37,457 nucleotides of DNA. Origin: DATLFA01 sp039934635. GTDB lineage: Bacteria > Actinomycetota > Acidimicrobiia > Acidimicrobiales > WLNW01. Both the position numbers and the translations under genes were made by a program. Numbering within the stretch: position 1 is the first letter of the stretch; each line of letters begins with the position of its first letter. The stretch spans positions 1-37,457 of the forward strand of contig JBDTLT010000029.1 of NCBI GenBank assembly GCA_039934635.1, written 5' to 3'. Below, piece by piece: positions 6,846-14,048 of the stretch. The notes beneath the pieces are model-generated. The model made no database searches. It had not been told where the DNA came from and saw only the letters and a list, made by a program, of their open reading frames with translations.

Positions 6846-7748
6846 TCAGAGCTTTGCGAGTATCTCGTCTTGCACGCGGCGGACGAAGTCGCGGATGACC
6901 GAGATCTCCGTGCTACCGCACTCTTGCGCGCCGACGATGACGCGATCGACGCCGGAGTCGGCGAAACGACGCATCACTTCGAGATCGAGCGAACAACCGC
7001 GCTGCCAACTGCTCGGCCATACCGTGATGCTCACCTCGTCGGACGTTCGCCCTGCCGTGCTCGCGGTCGAGCGCACCGTTTCGACGCGCGCCGTGAAGTC
7101 GTCGGGCGAGATCACATAGGGGAAGTAGCCGTCGCCGAGTCGACCGGCGCGCCGTGCCGCCGCTTCGGTCGATCCGCCGATGATGATCGGCGGGCCACCG
7201 GCGCGCAACGGTGTCGGCTTCGATTCGCACCGATCGAACTGGAAGTACGGGCCGTGATGGGTGCGATAGCCCGGCTGCCAGAGTTCGCGCAGCGCCGCAA
7301 TGGCATCGTCGAGGCGTGCACCGCGTCGTTCGTACGGCACGGCACACGCGCGGTATTCCTCGATTTGCCAACCGCTGCCGACACCGAGCAGCAGGCGGCC
7401 GCCCGAGAGGTTGTCGACGGTGGCGACGCGTTTCGCCACGATCGCCGGTTGGTGCAACGGCAGCACCATCACCGCGGTGCCGAGGTGTATCCGCTCGGTG
7501 CAGGCTGCGGCAAAGGCGAGCCATTCGAGCGGGTCGGGGAGGACCGTGTCGGCAGGGTGCGCGGTGCGTCCACCTTCGGCGTAGGGATAGCGCGGTTCGG
7601 GGTGCTCGGCCATGACGACGTGCTCGACTGTCCACACCGACTCGACGCCTTCGGCTTCGAGCATCTGCACCATCGCCCGTGAGTACGCGGCGTCGGTGAT
7701 GTAGCCCTGGAGGAACACGGGCATGACGCCGAGCGATGGTTGCCCCAT
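6846..7748 (-). CDS. LLM-class F420-dependent oxidoreductase
   Basis: A 300-residue luciferase-like monooxygenase-fold protein, read leftwards. Recognisable segments are MGQPSLGVMPVFLQGY at the first beta strand, SVWTVEHVV, a RIHLGTAVMVLPLHQP strand-turn, NLSGGRLLLGVGSGW and PPIIIGGSTEAAARRAGRLGDGY near residue 200. These are typical of F420-dependent subfamilies in actinobacteria. The ATG at 7748 is preferred over an in-frame ATG at 7847 because it begins at the first strand and leaves an intergenic space for regulation; a TATGGT about 9-14 bases before it could support a leaderless transcript. It diverges from the amidohydrolase at 7807, with an operator-like site between them. The substrate is unknown; the setting suggests redox of a catabolic intermediate. 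Confidence 0.88.
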   Translation of the reverse strand: MGQPSLGVMPVFLQGYITDAAYSRAMVQMLEAEGVESVWTVEHVVMAEHPEPRYPYAEGGRTAHPADTVLPDPLEWLAFAAACTERIHLGTAVMVLPLHQPAIVAKRVATVDNLSGGRLLLGVGSGWQIEEYRACAVPYERRGARLDDAIAALRELWQPGYRTHHGPYFQFDRCESKPTPLRAGGPPIIIGGSTEAAARRAGRLGDGYFPYVISPDDFTARVETVRSTASTAGRTSDEVSITVWPSSWQRGCSLDLEVMRRFADSGVDRVIVGAQECGSTEISVIRDFVRRVQDEILAKL

Positions 7749-7774
7749 GCCCGGGGACCATAGCAGTAGCGCAC

Positions 7775-7797
7775 ATTGTGGAGTACCGTTCCATCGA
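7775..7797. promoter_or_regulatory. Operator-like site A (shared cluster motif)
   Basis: Left arm ATTGTGGA (7775-7782) matches the perfect palindrome at 14026-14048 in 8 of 8 bases. After a 7-base spacer the right arm TCCATCGA matches 4 of 8 (TCCA kept). The spacer plus preceding T contains TACCGT (7784-7789), a plausible -10 element for the gene at 7807. Between divergent genes. Confidence 0.55.
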
Positions 7798-7806
7798 GGT
7801 TCAACA

Positions 7807-8976
7807 ATGCCGGCGTATTCGATCATCGACAGCGACACCCACATCACCGAACCGCCCGATGTGTGGACCGCACGCGTGCCTCGTCGCTACGTGGAGCACG
7901 TCCCGCAGGTGCACCGCGACCAGACGGGGCGCGACATCTGGTTGCTCGACGGCGCGCAGATCTACGTCGCCGGTGGCAGCACGTTGGCCGGATGGAACGA
8001 ACCGTTCCCCTCGTCGCCGCCCACATTCGAGGACATGCACCCTGCTGCATACGACTCGCACGCACGGTTGGAGTACATGGACAGCGTCGGCATCTGGGCG
8101 CAGGTGCTGTATCCAAATGTCGCGGGTTTCGGCAGCCAACGTTTCTTGCAGATCCCGGACGACGAACTCAAGCTGGTGTGCGTACGCGCGTACAACGACT
8201 TCTTGCGCGACTGGGCCGCCGCCGATCCGCGGCGGTTGATCACGATCATGTCGACGCCGTTCTGGGATGTCGACGCCGCGGTGCGCGAAGTCGAGCGCGG
8301 TGCCACCCTCGGGCATCGCGGGATTCTCTTCACGGGTGAGCCGCAACGCTTCGGTTTGCCCTTCCTCGGCGATCGTCACTGGGATCCGCTGTGGTCGGTC
8401 GCGCAAGACGCAGGCCTTGCGGTGCACTTTCACATCGGTAGCAGCAATCTCGGCAGCTTGTTCACCCCCGAGCGCGTTGCCGCGCACGGCAACGCCGCCA
8501 CGTACAGCCTCACATCGGTCGACCTGTTCTTGAAGAATGGCGTGCAAGTCGCCGACCTGATCACGTCGGGGCTGTTGCCGCGTTTTCCGCGGCTGAAGTT
8601 CGTATCGGTCGAGAGTGGCATCGGATGGATACCGTTCGTACTCGAGGCCACCGACCACAGCTATCTCGAAGCGCGGTCGGGCCACGGCAGCGAGTGGGAG
8701 ATGCTGCCGTCGGAGTACTTCCGCCGTCAGGTCTACGCCTGCTACTGGTTCGAGACCGTTGCGCCGAAGAAGTTGCTCGACGACTTGCCCATCGACAACA
8801 TCCTCTTCGAGACCGACTTCCCTCATCCGACGTGTCTCTACGGCAACATCGCCGAAAAGATCGAGACCGGGCTCGAGGACGCCTCCCCGGAGATCCGGCG
8901 CAAGTTCCTGTGGGAGAACGCGGCGGCGCTCTATGGCATCGAGTCGCCGAATGCCGCTGATCTCGCGGCGCCTTAG
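7807..8976 (+). CDS. Amidohydrolase-2 family metal-dependent hydrolase (paralogue 1)
   Basis: A 389-residue TIM-barrel amidohydrolase of the ACMSD-like group (amidohydrolase_2). Metal-site marks are DSDTHITEPP at the N-terminus, VHFHIGSSN in the middle and FETDFPHPT near the C-terminus. Members hydrolyse C-C or C-N bonds or decarboxylate in aromatic and steroid catabolism. The start at 7807 follows a GAGG ribosome-binding site ten bases upstream; the longer frame from 7723 overlaps the promoter region and is rejected. Two paralogues on the other strand (11474-12760 and 12789-14027) share the same motif set. The substrate cannot be read from sequence. Confidence 0.87.
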   Translation: MPAYSIIDSDTHITEPPDVWTARVPRRYVEHVPQVHRDQTGRDIWLLDGAQIYVAGGSTLAGWNEPFPSSPPTFEDMHPAAYDSHARLEYMDSVGIWAQVLYPNVAGFGSQRFLQIPDDELKLVCVRAYNDFLRDWAAADPRRLITIMSTPFWDVDAAVREVERGATLGHRGILFTGEPQRFGLPFLGDRHWDPLWSVAQDAGLAVHFHIGSSNLGSLFTPERVAAHGNAATYSLTSVDLFLKNGVQVADLITSGLLPRFPRLKFVSVESGIGWIPFVLEATDHSYLEARSGHGSEWEMLPSEYFRRQVYACYWFETVAPKKLLDDLPIDNILFETDFPHPTCLYGNIAEKIETGLEDASPEIRRKFLWENAAALYGIESPNAADLAAP

Positions 8977-9014
8977 CCAGTAAGGTCACTCGTCGGCCGA
9001 ATGGGGGTTCACGG

Positions 9015-9812
9015 ATGACGAGGCTGCTCTACGAGACGATCCAATTCTCACCGTTCCTATGGGACGGGGAGGCCGATCTCGCCGAGCAGTTCTCTGCGGC
9101 CGCCGACGCGGGCTTCGACGGTGTCGGTATCGATGTGTGGTCGGTCGATCGGCATCTCGAGCGCGGTGGCACCATTGGTGCGCTCGCTGACGCGCTCGAC
9201 CGCGTCGGGTTGCGCTGTGTCGAGTTGCAGGCGCTCGTGCTGCACGACGACATGCCGCCGGTCTGTCGTCCCCCTCGCTTCGTCGAGCTGGTCGATGCGT
9301 TCCGGCCCGAGATCGTCATGGCCGGCTTCCCGACGATGCCGACCGACGCGGACCTCGACACGTTCCGCCGGGCGGTCGATCTGGTCACGGCGCACGGAGC
9401 GACCGTGGCGGTCGAGTTTTTGCCCACGATGCCGATCGACACGATCGCGAAGACGCTCGCCGTGACCCGCCGTGTCGGTGGCCGCATCGGTGTCTGTGTC
9501 GATACGTGGCACTTTTTCCGCGGTCCCGACACGTTCGCCGAGTTCGACGCGTTGCCGGCGGATGAGCTCGTATACGTCCAATTCAACGATGCGCTCCCGC
9601 TCGCGTCGGACGATCTCACGAGCGAGATGCTGCAGCGACGCACGTTGCCGGGCGACGGCGAATTCGATCTGGCGCGCTTTTGTGAGATCGTGCGGGGCAA
9701 GGGCTATGACGGTCCCGTGGCGGTCGAGATCATGTCGGCGCCACTACGCGCCGAAGGCCCGGCCGAGTACGCCCGCAAGGCGCTGGCCGCGTCGCGTCCG
9801 TTCTGGCCCTGA
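9015..9812 (+). CDS. Sugar phosphate isomerase/epimerase-type TIM barrel protein
   Basis: A 265-residue member of the xylose-isomerase-like TIM barrel superfamily (AP endonuclease 2 fold). Visible segments are DAGFDGVGIDVWSVDRHLERGG, CVDTWHFFRGPDT, VYVQFNDALPL and LPGDGEFDLARFCEIV, followed by GYDGPVAVEIMS. The His/Asp/Glu residues in these strands form the usual metal site. In catabolic clusters such proteins act as isomerases, epimerases or dehydratases on hydroxy-acids. It follows the amidohydrolase at 7807-8976 by 38 bases in the same direction and probably shares its transcript. It ends against a convergent unit. The specific reaction is unknown. Confidence 0.82.
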   Translation: MTRLLYETIQFSPFLWDGEADLAEQFSAAADAGFDGVGIDVWSVDRHLERGGTIGALADALDRVGLRCVELQALVLHDDMPPVCRPPRFVELVDAFRPEIVMAGFPTMPTDADLDTFRRAVDLVTAHGATVAVEFLPTMPIDTIAKTLAVTRRVGGRIGVCVDTWHFFRGPDTFAEFDALPADELVYVQFNDALPLASDDLTSEMLQRRTLPGDGEFDLARFCEIVRGKGYDGPVAVEIMSAPLRAEGPAEYARKALAASRPFWP

Positions 9813-9826
9813 CTCGCTGCCAGAAC
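9800..9826. terminator. 8-bp hairpin between convergent units
   Basis: GTTCTGGC (9800-9807) and GCCAGAAC (9819-9826) form a perfect stem with an 11-base loop that overlaps the stop of the rightward gene (9812) and precedes the stop of the leftward gene (9835). No T tract; a bidirectional terminator is plausible. Confidence 0.45.
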
Positions 9827-9834
9827 GAGAGATG

Positions 9835-10275
9835 CTACGTCGATCGCGGACGGAAGTACGGCGCCATCACGGGCGCCGCGCCCCCGGCGAAAGGCAGCGC
9901 CCGAAAGACGACCTCGACCGGTAGGTCGACGCGCACGTCGGCGGGCTCGCAATCGACGAGTCGCGTCACGACGCGCACTGCGGGATCCTCGTCGACACCG
10001 ACGAGACCAGTGAGGAACGGCACCTCGCCCTCGAGCTGCGGCAGGAACGCGCGGCGTACATAGGTCCACGAGTACAACGTGCCAAGCCCGCTCAACGCCT
10101 CCCACATGAACGCGGATCCATCGCAGCGGCGACACGATGTCTCGCCGGCGGCGTTGAGCGTTGCGCACGCGTTGCAGCGCGGCAGGCACAGTTCGCCCTT
10201 TGCCGCGCCGGCCCAGAAAGGCTGGGCGGGAGCCCACGTCACATCGGGCAATGGAAAGTCGGGATCGTCGCTCAT
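9835..10275 (-). CDS. DUF35 zinc-ribbon/OB-fold acyl-CoA-binding protein
   Basis: A 146-residue OB-fold protein with an N-terminal rubredoxin-like zinc ribbon (CNAC...CRRC) and an OB domain containing GLGTLYSWTYVRRAF and VPFLTGLVGVDED. This is the DUF35 family that partners thiolase-like enzymes and binds acyl-CoA substrate, as ChsH2 does with the aldolase Ltp2 in steroid side-chain cleavage. Its ATG at 10275 overlaps the stop of the thiolase-like gene upstream (ATGA), so the two are coupled and probably form a complex. Last gene of the leftward unit 9835-12760. Confident for family and partnership, not for substrate. Confidence 0.88.
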   Translation of the reverse strand: MSDDPDFPLPDVTWAPAQPFWAGAAKGELCLPRCNACATLNAAGETSCRRCDGSAFMWEALSGLGTLYSWTYVRRAFLPQLEGEVPFLTGLVGVDEDPAVRVVTRLVDCEPADVRVDLPVEVVFRALPFAGGAAPVMAPYFRPRST

Positions 10276-11477
10276 TGCGCCCTCCGCAGCACCATCGTCC
10301 CGGCGCGGCCGGCGGTGTAGCCGCCGTAGACGGCGATCTCGGCGTCGGCGACCTGTGCGCCCGCTTCGTGGCGCAGCTGCCGCACGAGCTCGAGGACGTG
10401 CGCGATGCCGAGCACGTAGGAGTGTGAGAGCAGACCGCCGTGCGTGTTGTACGGCAGACGTCCGCCATCGAAGTGCAATGCGGTGCCGGCGACGAACGGA
10501 CCGCCCTCGCCCTTTGCGCAAAAGCCCATGTCTTCGATCTGGATGACCGACAGGATCGTGAAGGGGTCGTAGCACGCCAGCACGTCGACATCGGACGGGG
10601 TAACACCGGCCATCGCAAACGCGCCGGGCGCGGCGAAACGCTGTGCGGTCGTCATGAGGTCGGGCTGCTGCGCCCAATGGTTGCCGGTGCGGGCGACGCC
10701 GACACCGACGCCCGCGACTTCGACGACAGGGCTGCGCAAATCACGCGCCCGTTCGGCCGATGTCATCACGAATGCGCCGCCACCATCGGATATCAAACAG
10801 CAGTCTTCTTTGCGGAACGGATCCGTGATCAAAGGACTCGCCATGTACTGCTCGAGCGACAGGGTGCGATCGTGCATCACCGCGCCCGGCGTGTGGTTCG
10901 CATGACGGCGGCAAGCAACGGCGACGGCGCCGAGTTGCTCGGAGGTCGTGCCGTACTGCGCCATATGACGGTGGGCGATCGTCGCGAAGTAGACGGGCTG
11001 TGGAAACCAGCCGAAGGGGATCTCGAGGTGCCGCTTCACCAGATCGTCGGCGTGGGCCTGCCCCGGTCCGCCGGTCATCACCGGGCGCCGCGTGGCCCAA
11101 TCGACCGCGAAGACGTTGACGATGTTCGTCGCCTTGCGTTCGCGCAACGCATGGGCCGCATCGTGGGCACACGTCGCCGCCCAGCACAGACCGCCGCCTT
11201 CGGGCGACGTCCACAGCGGCGCAGTGATGCCGAAGTCTTCACGGAAGTGCTGTTCGGTGTAGCCATCCGCTGCGGCGTACATGAGGCCGTCGATGTCACT
11301 GGGCGCGAGCCCGGCGTCGTCGATCGCCCGCTCGATCGAGTCGCGTGCGATCTCTCGCGCCGTACGACCCGAGGGGCCCGTATGCGCGCTCTCGCCGATG
11401 CCGACGATCGCCACCTGGCCGCGGATGTCGTCGAGATCGACTGCGGCGCCCCAGCCGTCGGTCGAACCCGCAGTCAC
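10272..11477 (-). CDS. Thiolase-like (SCPx/Ltp2-type) enzyme paired with DUF35
   Basis: A 401-residue thiolase-superfamily protein. VAIVGIGESAHTGPSGRT opens the first half and NTHGGLLSHSYVLGIAHVLELV is the second-half motif that corresponds to the thiolase NxxGGxxxxGH segment. At the nucleophile position the sequence reads GGLCWAATCAHDAA; a Cys is present but the usual small-residue context (CxSG) is not, so Claisen thiolysis is uncertain. The GTG start at 11477 overlaps the stop of the amidohydrolase gene (GTGA) and its own stop overlaps the DUF35 start, giving a tightly coupled amidohydrolase/thiolase/DUF35 unit. By analogy with Ltp2-ChsH2, retro-aldol cleavage of a beta-hydroxyacyl-CoA is possible. 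Confidence 0.85.
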   Translation of the reverse strand: MTAGSTDGWGAAVDLDDIRGQVAIVGIGESAHTGPSGRTAREIARDSIERAIDDAGLAPSDIDGLMYAAADGYTEQHFREDFGITAPLWTSPEGGGLCWAATCAHDAAHALRERKATNIVNVFAVDWATRRPVMTGGPGQAHADDLVKRHLEIPFGWFPQPVYFATIAHRHMAQYGTTSEQLGAVAVACRRHANHTPGAVMHDRTLSLEQYMASPLITDPFRKEDCCLISDGGGAFVMTSAERARDLRSPVVEVAGVGVGVARTGNHWAQQPDLMTTAQRFAAPGAFAMAGVTPSDVDVLACYDPFTILSVIQIEDMGFCAKGEGGPFVAGTALHFDGGRLPYNTHGGLLSHSYVLGIAHVLELVRQLRHEAGAQVADAEIAVYGGYTAGRAGTMVLRRAQ

Positions 11478-12760
11478 CGAGTGGGCGTCGGCCGCAGGCC
11501 GCGCTCGACCATGAAGGTCTCTGCTTCGTCGGCTTCGGGACGGTTGCCCACGTGAGTGATCACGTCGACATCGGTCGCCTCGGCGCGCAACGCGCCCGCG
11601 GTGCACTGTTCGCGCGCCCGCGTCGAGAACGGGTCGAAGTGATAGTGGCGCATGGCGTTTTCGTGCGTGATCTTGCGCACCTGCTCTTCGGGCAATCCCT
11701 CGAGCATCTCTGCAACGACTTCGGGGCCGAAGGGCCACGCGCTGTCGGAGTGCGGATAGTCGGACTCCCAGCAGACGTTGTCGACGTTGAATCGATCGAG
11801 TAGCGCGACGCCGACAGGATCATTGATGAAGCACACCAAGATGCGTTCGAGGAACACCTTGGTCGGGGTGTAGCCCGCGGGGAATTCGTGGCGGGTCCAT
11901 CCGGAGTGACGATCGAGGATGTGTTCGGCGCGCTGCAGGAAGTAAGGGATCCATCCGATGTCGCCTTCGGTCAACGACATCTTCAAGTTGGGGAAGCGGT
12001 ACCAGAAGTCGGCCCACACCAATTCGATCAACGTGTTGATGGTCGTCGCGGCCGACAGTGTCATCGGCACGCTCGCCGGTGCGTCGTGGGAGATCTGCAC
12101 ATTGCGTCCGGACGAACCGAGGTGAAGGCACAGGACCGTGCCTTCGTCGGAGCACGCACCGAACAGCGGATCCCAGTAGTCGGTGTTCAGCGACGGCAAG
12201 TCATAGGCGGTCGGGTTCTCGGAGAAGGTCACGGCGTAGCAACCCTTGGCTGCAAGTCGCTTGATTTCTTCCGCCGCGAGGTGGGCATCGAACAGCGGGA
12301 TGATGCCGCACGGTATGAACCGATCGAGATATGCACCGCACCACTCGTCGATGTGCCAATCGTTGTAGGCCTTGATCATCACGAGGTTCGTGTCGCGGTC
12401 AGGACCCTGGTTGAGCACCTGCCCGGCGAAACCGGTCCAGTTGGGAAAGTTGAGTCCGGCCAGTTGGCCGCCGGCAGACATGTCGCGCACGCGCTCGTCT
12501 ACGTCCCAACACCCGGGACGCATCTCGTCATAGCGGGCGGCGTCGATGTTGTACTTCTCGCGCGGCTTGCCCGCGACGGCATTCAGTCCGAGCATGCGCC
12601 CCGGCAGATCGCCGTACCACCACTTCTGGCGCCCGCGCTCGTCGGTGACGACGCGCGGCATGCGGTCGCGGTACTTCTGGGGGACGTGCGCTTCGAACAT
12701 CGAGGCGGGTTCGGCGATGTGGTCGTCGACGCTTATGAGGATGAGGTCATCGGGGTTCAC
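11474..12760 (-). CDS. Amidohydrolase-2 family metal-dependent hydrolase (paralogue 2)
   Basis: A 428-residue amidohydrolase_2 protein. Metal-site marks are SVDDHIAEPASMF near residue 10, LCLHLGSSGRN in the middle and WESDYPHSDSAWP near residue 340. The start is a GTG at 12760 with GAAAGG a few bases upstream; that ribosome-binding site lies inside a 16-bp tandem duplication. It continues into the thiolase-like gene by a GTGA overlap. It resembles the next paralogue (12789-14027) more than the one at 7807, judging by the shared DDH...EP and YPH(A/S)DS(A/T)WP motifs. A hydrolase or decarboxylase role in degradation is inferred. Confidence 0.87.
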   Translation of the reverse strand: MNPDDLILISVDDHIAEPASMFEAHVPQKYRDRMPRVVTDERGRQKWWYGDLPGRMLGLNAVAGKPREKYNIDAARYDEMRPGCWDVDERVRDMSAGGQLAGLNFPNWTGFAGQVLNQGPDRDTNLVMIKAYNDWHIDEWCGAYLDRFIPCGIIPLFDAHLAAEEIKRLAAKGCYAVTFSENPTAYDLPSLNTDYWDPLFGACSDEGTVLCLHLGSSGRNVQISHDAPASVPMTLSAATTINTLIELVWADFWYRFPNLKMSLTEGDIGWIPYFLQRAEHILDRHSGWTRHEFPAGYTPTKVFLERILVCFINDPVGVALLDRFNVDNVCWESDYPHSDSAWPFGPEVVAEMLEGLPEEQVRKITHENAMRHYHFDPFSTRAREQCTAGALRAEATDVDVITHVGNRPEADEAETFMVERGLRPTPTR

Positions 12761-12768
12761 TGGCGTTG

Positions 12769-12800
12769 CCTTTCACGATTCGGGCCTTTCACGATTCGGG
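12769..12800. repeat. 16-bp perfect tandem duplication
   Basis: The 16-base unit CCTTTCACGATTCGGG occurs twice head to tail (12769-12784, 12785-12800). On the minus strand each copy holds the final codons and TGA stop of the upstream amidohydrolase plus the GAAAGG that acts as ribosome-binding site for the next gene. It looks like a recent small duplication that lengthened the intergenic gap. Confidence 0.9.
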
Positions 12801-14027
12801 TTTGCGGTGCGCCGGCAGGGGATGGCGAAATACGCGAGCCGCGTTTTCGTGGCACAGCGCGCGAATGGTGGGTGCGGGGAGATGTCCGAGTGCCCGTTGC
12901 AGATGGGTCTGGCAATCGGGCCAGGTGCTGTCGGCATGGGGATAGTCGGTCTCGACCATGATGTTGTCGGCGGCGAGCGCGACGACCGAGTCGACCGAGG
13001 ACGGATCGTCGATGGTGCAGAAGAAGAAGTTGCGCAACAACACTTCGTGCGGCCCGATCTCTCTGGACGGCCAGACCTTGCGCCCGTGGCCCGACACCTC
13101 TATCTGATGCCGCAGACGGTCGTACATCGCGGGGACCCATCCGATGCCGCCTTCGGACGCCGCGATCTTGAGGCCGGGGAAGCGCAACGGGATACCGGAC
13201 CAGACCCACTCGGTCATCGCCGCCATGGTCTGTGCCTGGAAGAGCGTGGCGACGGTGCCACTGACGGGGCCGAGGGGATCGAAGGGCATGAGCACCCCTG
13301 ACGACCCGACGTGGAGACAGATGGCGGTGTCGGTCTCTTGGCACGCGGCGAGGATCGGATCCCACCAACCGCTGTGCAGCGACGCGAAACCGATGTTCGT
13401 GGGTTGCTCGGGCAATGACACGGCGGTGAAGCCACGGGCCGCGTTGCGCCGGATCTCTTGCGCGCCCAGTTCGGCATCGGCCAGCCAGGTGATGCCGAGG
13501 GGAATGATGCGCTCGGGATAGCGCCCGGCCCATTCTTCGGCGATCCAATCGTTGAACGCCTGCGTGACGGCCAACCCGAGATCGGGGTCAGAACACGTGG
13601 AGTAGATGCGTCCGCAGAACCCGGTGATCTGCGACGGGAAGCACAGCGACGCCCAGATGCCGGCCAGATCCATGTCGCGGATGCGATAGTCGATGTCCCA
13701 CGCGCCTCGGCGCATGTCGGAGAACCGCGACGGTTCTTGCGTGAAGTCGTCTCGATCGCTGCGCCCGACCATCGCGTTCAGCCCGAGCTGAGGAAATTCA
13801 CGCCCGTCGAATAGCCAACGCTGCACGCCGTGGTCGTCTTCGGCGACGCGCGGTGCCCGGTCCGCGTAGCGCGCGGGTAGTCGCCCATCGAACAGCCACG
13901 GTGGCTCCACGAGATGATCGTCGACCGAGATCACTGTGTAGCGCGCCTCGGCCGGCGCGGGATCAGGCAGCAGCAGCGGACTCGGCGGTTCGTCGAGATC
14001 GACGCCACTCTGCCGTTCGCTCGTCAT
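12789..14027 (-). CDS. Amidohydrolase-2 family metal-dependent hydrolase (paralogue 3)
   Basis: A 412-residue amidohydrolase_2 protein with SVDDHLVEPPWLF near residue 35, CLHVGSSGVLM in the middle and ETDYPHADSTWPD near the C-terminus. The first 25 or so residues are poorly conserved and Pro/Asp-rich. The ATG at 14027 lies at the edge of the palindromic operator 14026-14048, only 21 bases from the divergent ATG at 14049. There is no room for a ribosome-binding site; a TAGTAT at -13 to -8 supports a leaderless mRNA. It is the first gene of a leftward unit of four (two amidohydrolases, thiolase-like, DUF35). Confidence 0.86.
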   Translation of the reverse strand: MTSERQSGVDLDEPPSPLLLPDPAPAEARYTVISVDDHLVEPPWLFDGRLPARYADRAPRVAEDDHGVQRWLFDGREFPQLGLNAMVGRSDRDDFTQEPSRFSDMRRGAWDIDYRIRDMDLAGIWASLCFPSQITGFCGRIYSTCSDPDLGLAVTQAFNDWIAEEWAGRYPERIIPLGITWLADAELGAQEIRRNAARGFTAVSLPEQPTNIGFASLHSGWWDPILAACQETDTAICLHVGSSGVLMPFDPLGPVSGTVATLFQAQTMAAMTEWVWSGIPLRFPGLKIAASEGGIGWVPAMYDRLRHQIEVSGHGRKVWPSREIGPHEVLLRNFFFCTIDDPSSVDSVVALAADNIMVETDYPHADSTWPDCQTHLQRALGHLPAPTIRALCHENAARVFRHPLPAHRKPES

Positions 14028-14048
14028 TGTGGAGATACTATCCACAAT
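14026..14048. promoter_or_regulatory. Operator-like site B: perfect palindrome with divergent leaderless promoters
   Basis: Arms ATTGTGGA (14026-14033) and TCCACAAT (14041-14048) are exact inverted repeats around GATACTA. The central bases give TACTAT (14036-14041) for the rightward gene and TAGTAT (minus, 14040-14035) for the leftward one, each at -13 to -8 from its ATG. Binding here would block both promoters. This is the reference for the other cluster sites. Confidence 0.8.

Noticed and set aside
14026..14034. TTGTGG as a -35 promoter element
   Set aside because: Only three or so bases separate it from the -10 candidate; the exact inverted repeat is better explained as an operator.
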